Shown here in pieces: positions 63,414 through 64,000 of a stretch of 64,000 nt of DNA. The position numbers and the translations under genes were made by a program. The notes beneath the pieces were generated by a model, which searched no databases, was not told where the DNA came from, and was given only the letters and a program-made list of their open reading frames with translations. The stretch is from Dyadobacter crusticola DSM 16708 (GTDB lineage: Bacteria; Bacteroidota; Bacteroidia; Cytophagales; Spirosomataceae): the NCBI RefSeq assembly GCF_000701505.1, contig NZ_JNJB01000006.1:62001-126000 (forward strand). The letters run 5' to 3'. How positions within the stretch are numbered: the stretch's first letter is position 1; every line of letters begins with the position of its first letter.

Positions 63414-64000
63414 ATGGAAACTGCAAATTCACCCCAAATTCTGATTACGGGCGCCACCGGAAATATCGGCAGGGAACTTATTAAGTATTTGTCCGGCAAA
63501 GGCGCGCCATTTCGTGCAATGGTACGTTCACTCGATAACGTTGCTGCCGGAAGTCTGCTGAATGCAGCGTATGTAAAAGGCGATTTTAACGATGTAAGTT
63601 CATTGGAGAAAAGCCTTGTCGGGATAGAAAAGGCATTTCTGCTGACTAATTCCTCTGAATTAGCGGAAGCTCAGCAGCTACGTTTTGTGGAAGCGGCTTC
63701 GCGGGCCGGCGTGAAACATATCGTAAAACTCTCACAATGGGCGGCTGACCTGCATTCGCCGGTAAGATTTTTACGCTATCACGCCGTGGTAGAGAATGCA
63801 ATACTGGCATCCGGTTTAAAATATACCTTCCTCCGCCCAAACCTTTTCATGCAGGGGTTGCTCGAATTCAGGGATACCATTCGTTCGCAGGATCAGTTCT
63901 TCGGTGCAATCGGAGAAGCAAAGGTGAGTGTCGTAGATACCAGGGACATTGCAGCTGCTGCCGGCGAAGCGCTCATTCATCCTGCGCATGAAAATAAAAT
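63414..64000 (+). CDS. NmrA-type NAD(P)-binding protein, 3' end cut by window edge
   Basis: I translated this from the ATG at 63414. The N-terminus has the Rossmann motif ILITGATGNIGRELI (9-23) and FRAMVRSLDN (33-42), followed by AYVKGDFND and FLRPNLFMQGL, all typical of NmrA/quinone-oxidoreductase-like atypical short-chain dehydrogenases. At least 195 residues are in the window; the family usually has about 280-300. It is divergent from the AraC gene, which probably controls it. Confidence 0.85.
   Translation, partial: METANSPQILITGATGNIGRELIKYLSGKGAPFRAMVRSLDNVAAGSLLNAAYVKGDFNDVSSLEKSLVGIEKAFLLTNSSELAEAQQLRFVEAASRAGVKHIVKLSQWAADLHSPVRFLRYHAVVENAILASGLKYTFLRPNLFMQGLLEFRDTIRSQDQFFGAIGEAKVSVVDTRDIAAAAGEALIHPAHENK

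Noticed and set aside
1..64000. CRISPR arrays, insertion sequences, prophage, rRNA or tRNA genes
   Set aside because: No regular repeat-spacer arrays, transposase or integrase frames, or recognisable structural RNA sequences were found in the genes or gaps.

Overview
The window looks like a chromosomal segment from a Bacteroidota bacterium, most likely a Cytophagales/Spirosomaceae member such as Dyadobacter (genus is an inference). The reasons are two SusC-type TonB-linked receptors and a SusD lipoprotein, many lipoproteins, very large FtsX-type permeases, MocR and Crp/Fnr regulators, no visible Shine-Dalgarno sites, and promoters of the Bacteroidota TTG/TAnnTTTG type. Base composition is about half G+C, apart from one clearly AT-rich gene near 54 kb. 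I saw no rRNA, tRNA, insertion sequence, prophage or CRISPR array.

Layout. 1-6.8 kb: a SusC receptor cut by the left edge, divergent from an M13 peptidase and a GH39-like hydrolase. 6.8-27.4 kb: a mixed housekeeping/accessory stretch with beta-barrel proteins, two FtsX-type permeases (one followed by a class C beta-lactamase-like hydrolase), a 2H phosphoesterase divergent from a barstar-like gene, a lipoprotein alpha/beta hydrolase, a MocR regulator, a small ABC transporter, a Tat-exported dienelactone hydrolase, an FAD protein overlapping an AEC transporter, DoxX and a Crp/Fnr regulator. 27.5-41.5 kb: a polysaccharide utilisation locus (SusC, SusD, DUF3823, GH71/99-like, GH43, GH92) with its own membrane-tethered regulator that joins a LamG/Kelch-like outer part to a SARP-like DNA-binding part. 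41.5-44 kb: an SGNH + MBOAT acyl-transfer pair behind a near-ideal Bacteroidota promoter. 44-51.2 kb: a HAD hydrolase, a Crp/Fnr regulator, a cytochrome c/sugar dehydrogenase lipoprotein, galactonate dehydratase, a sulfatase-modifying-factor-like protein and a CE15 glucuronoyl esterase. 51.4-57 kb: a large GAF protein, an AT-rich OmpA protein, an HD-domain/Pycsar-TM fusion and an SdiA-regulated-like lipoprotein. 57-64 kb: a GH13 lipoprotein, a PhoX-like phosphatase, a di-heme peroxidase, an AraC regulator and a partial NmrA-type protein.

Two regulatory observations stand out. The SusC promoter region and the divergent regulator/GH92 promoter region each carry three NTNTTAA heptamers at exact 11-bp steps. 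This is the geometry expected for SARP or PhoB-type binding, and suggests that the locus regulator controls both ends of the polysaccharide locus. Upstream of the PhoX-like gene lie two GCTTAAC repeats, also 11 bp apart, resembling a Pho box. The HD-PycTM fusion is the best candidate for a nucleotide-signal or defence-related component. No canonical cyclase is adjacent, so a full Pycsar system is not supported.
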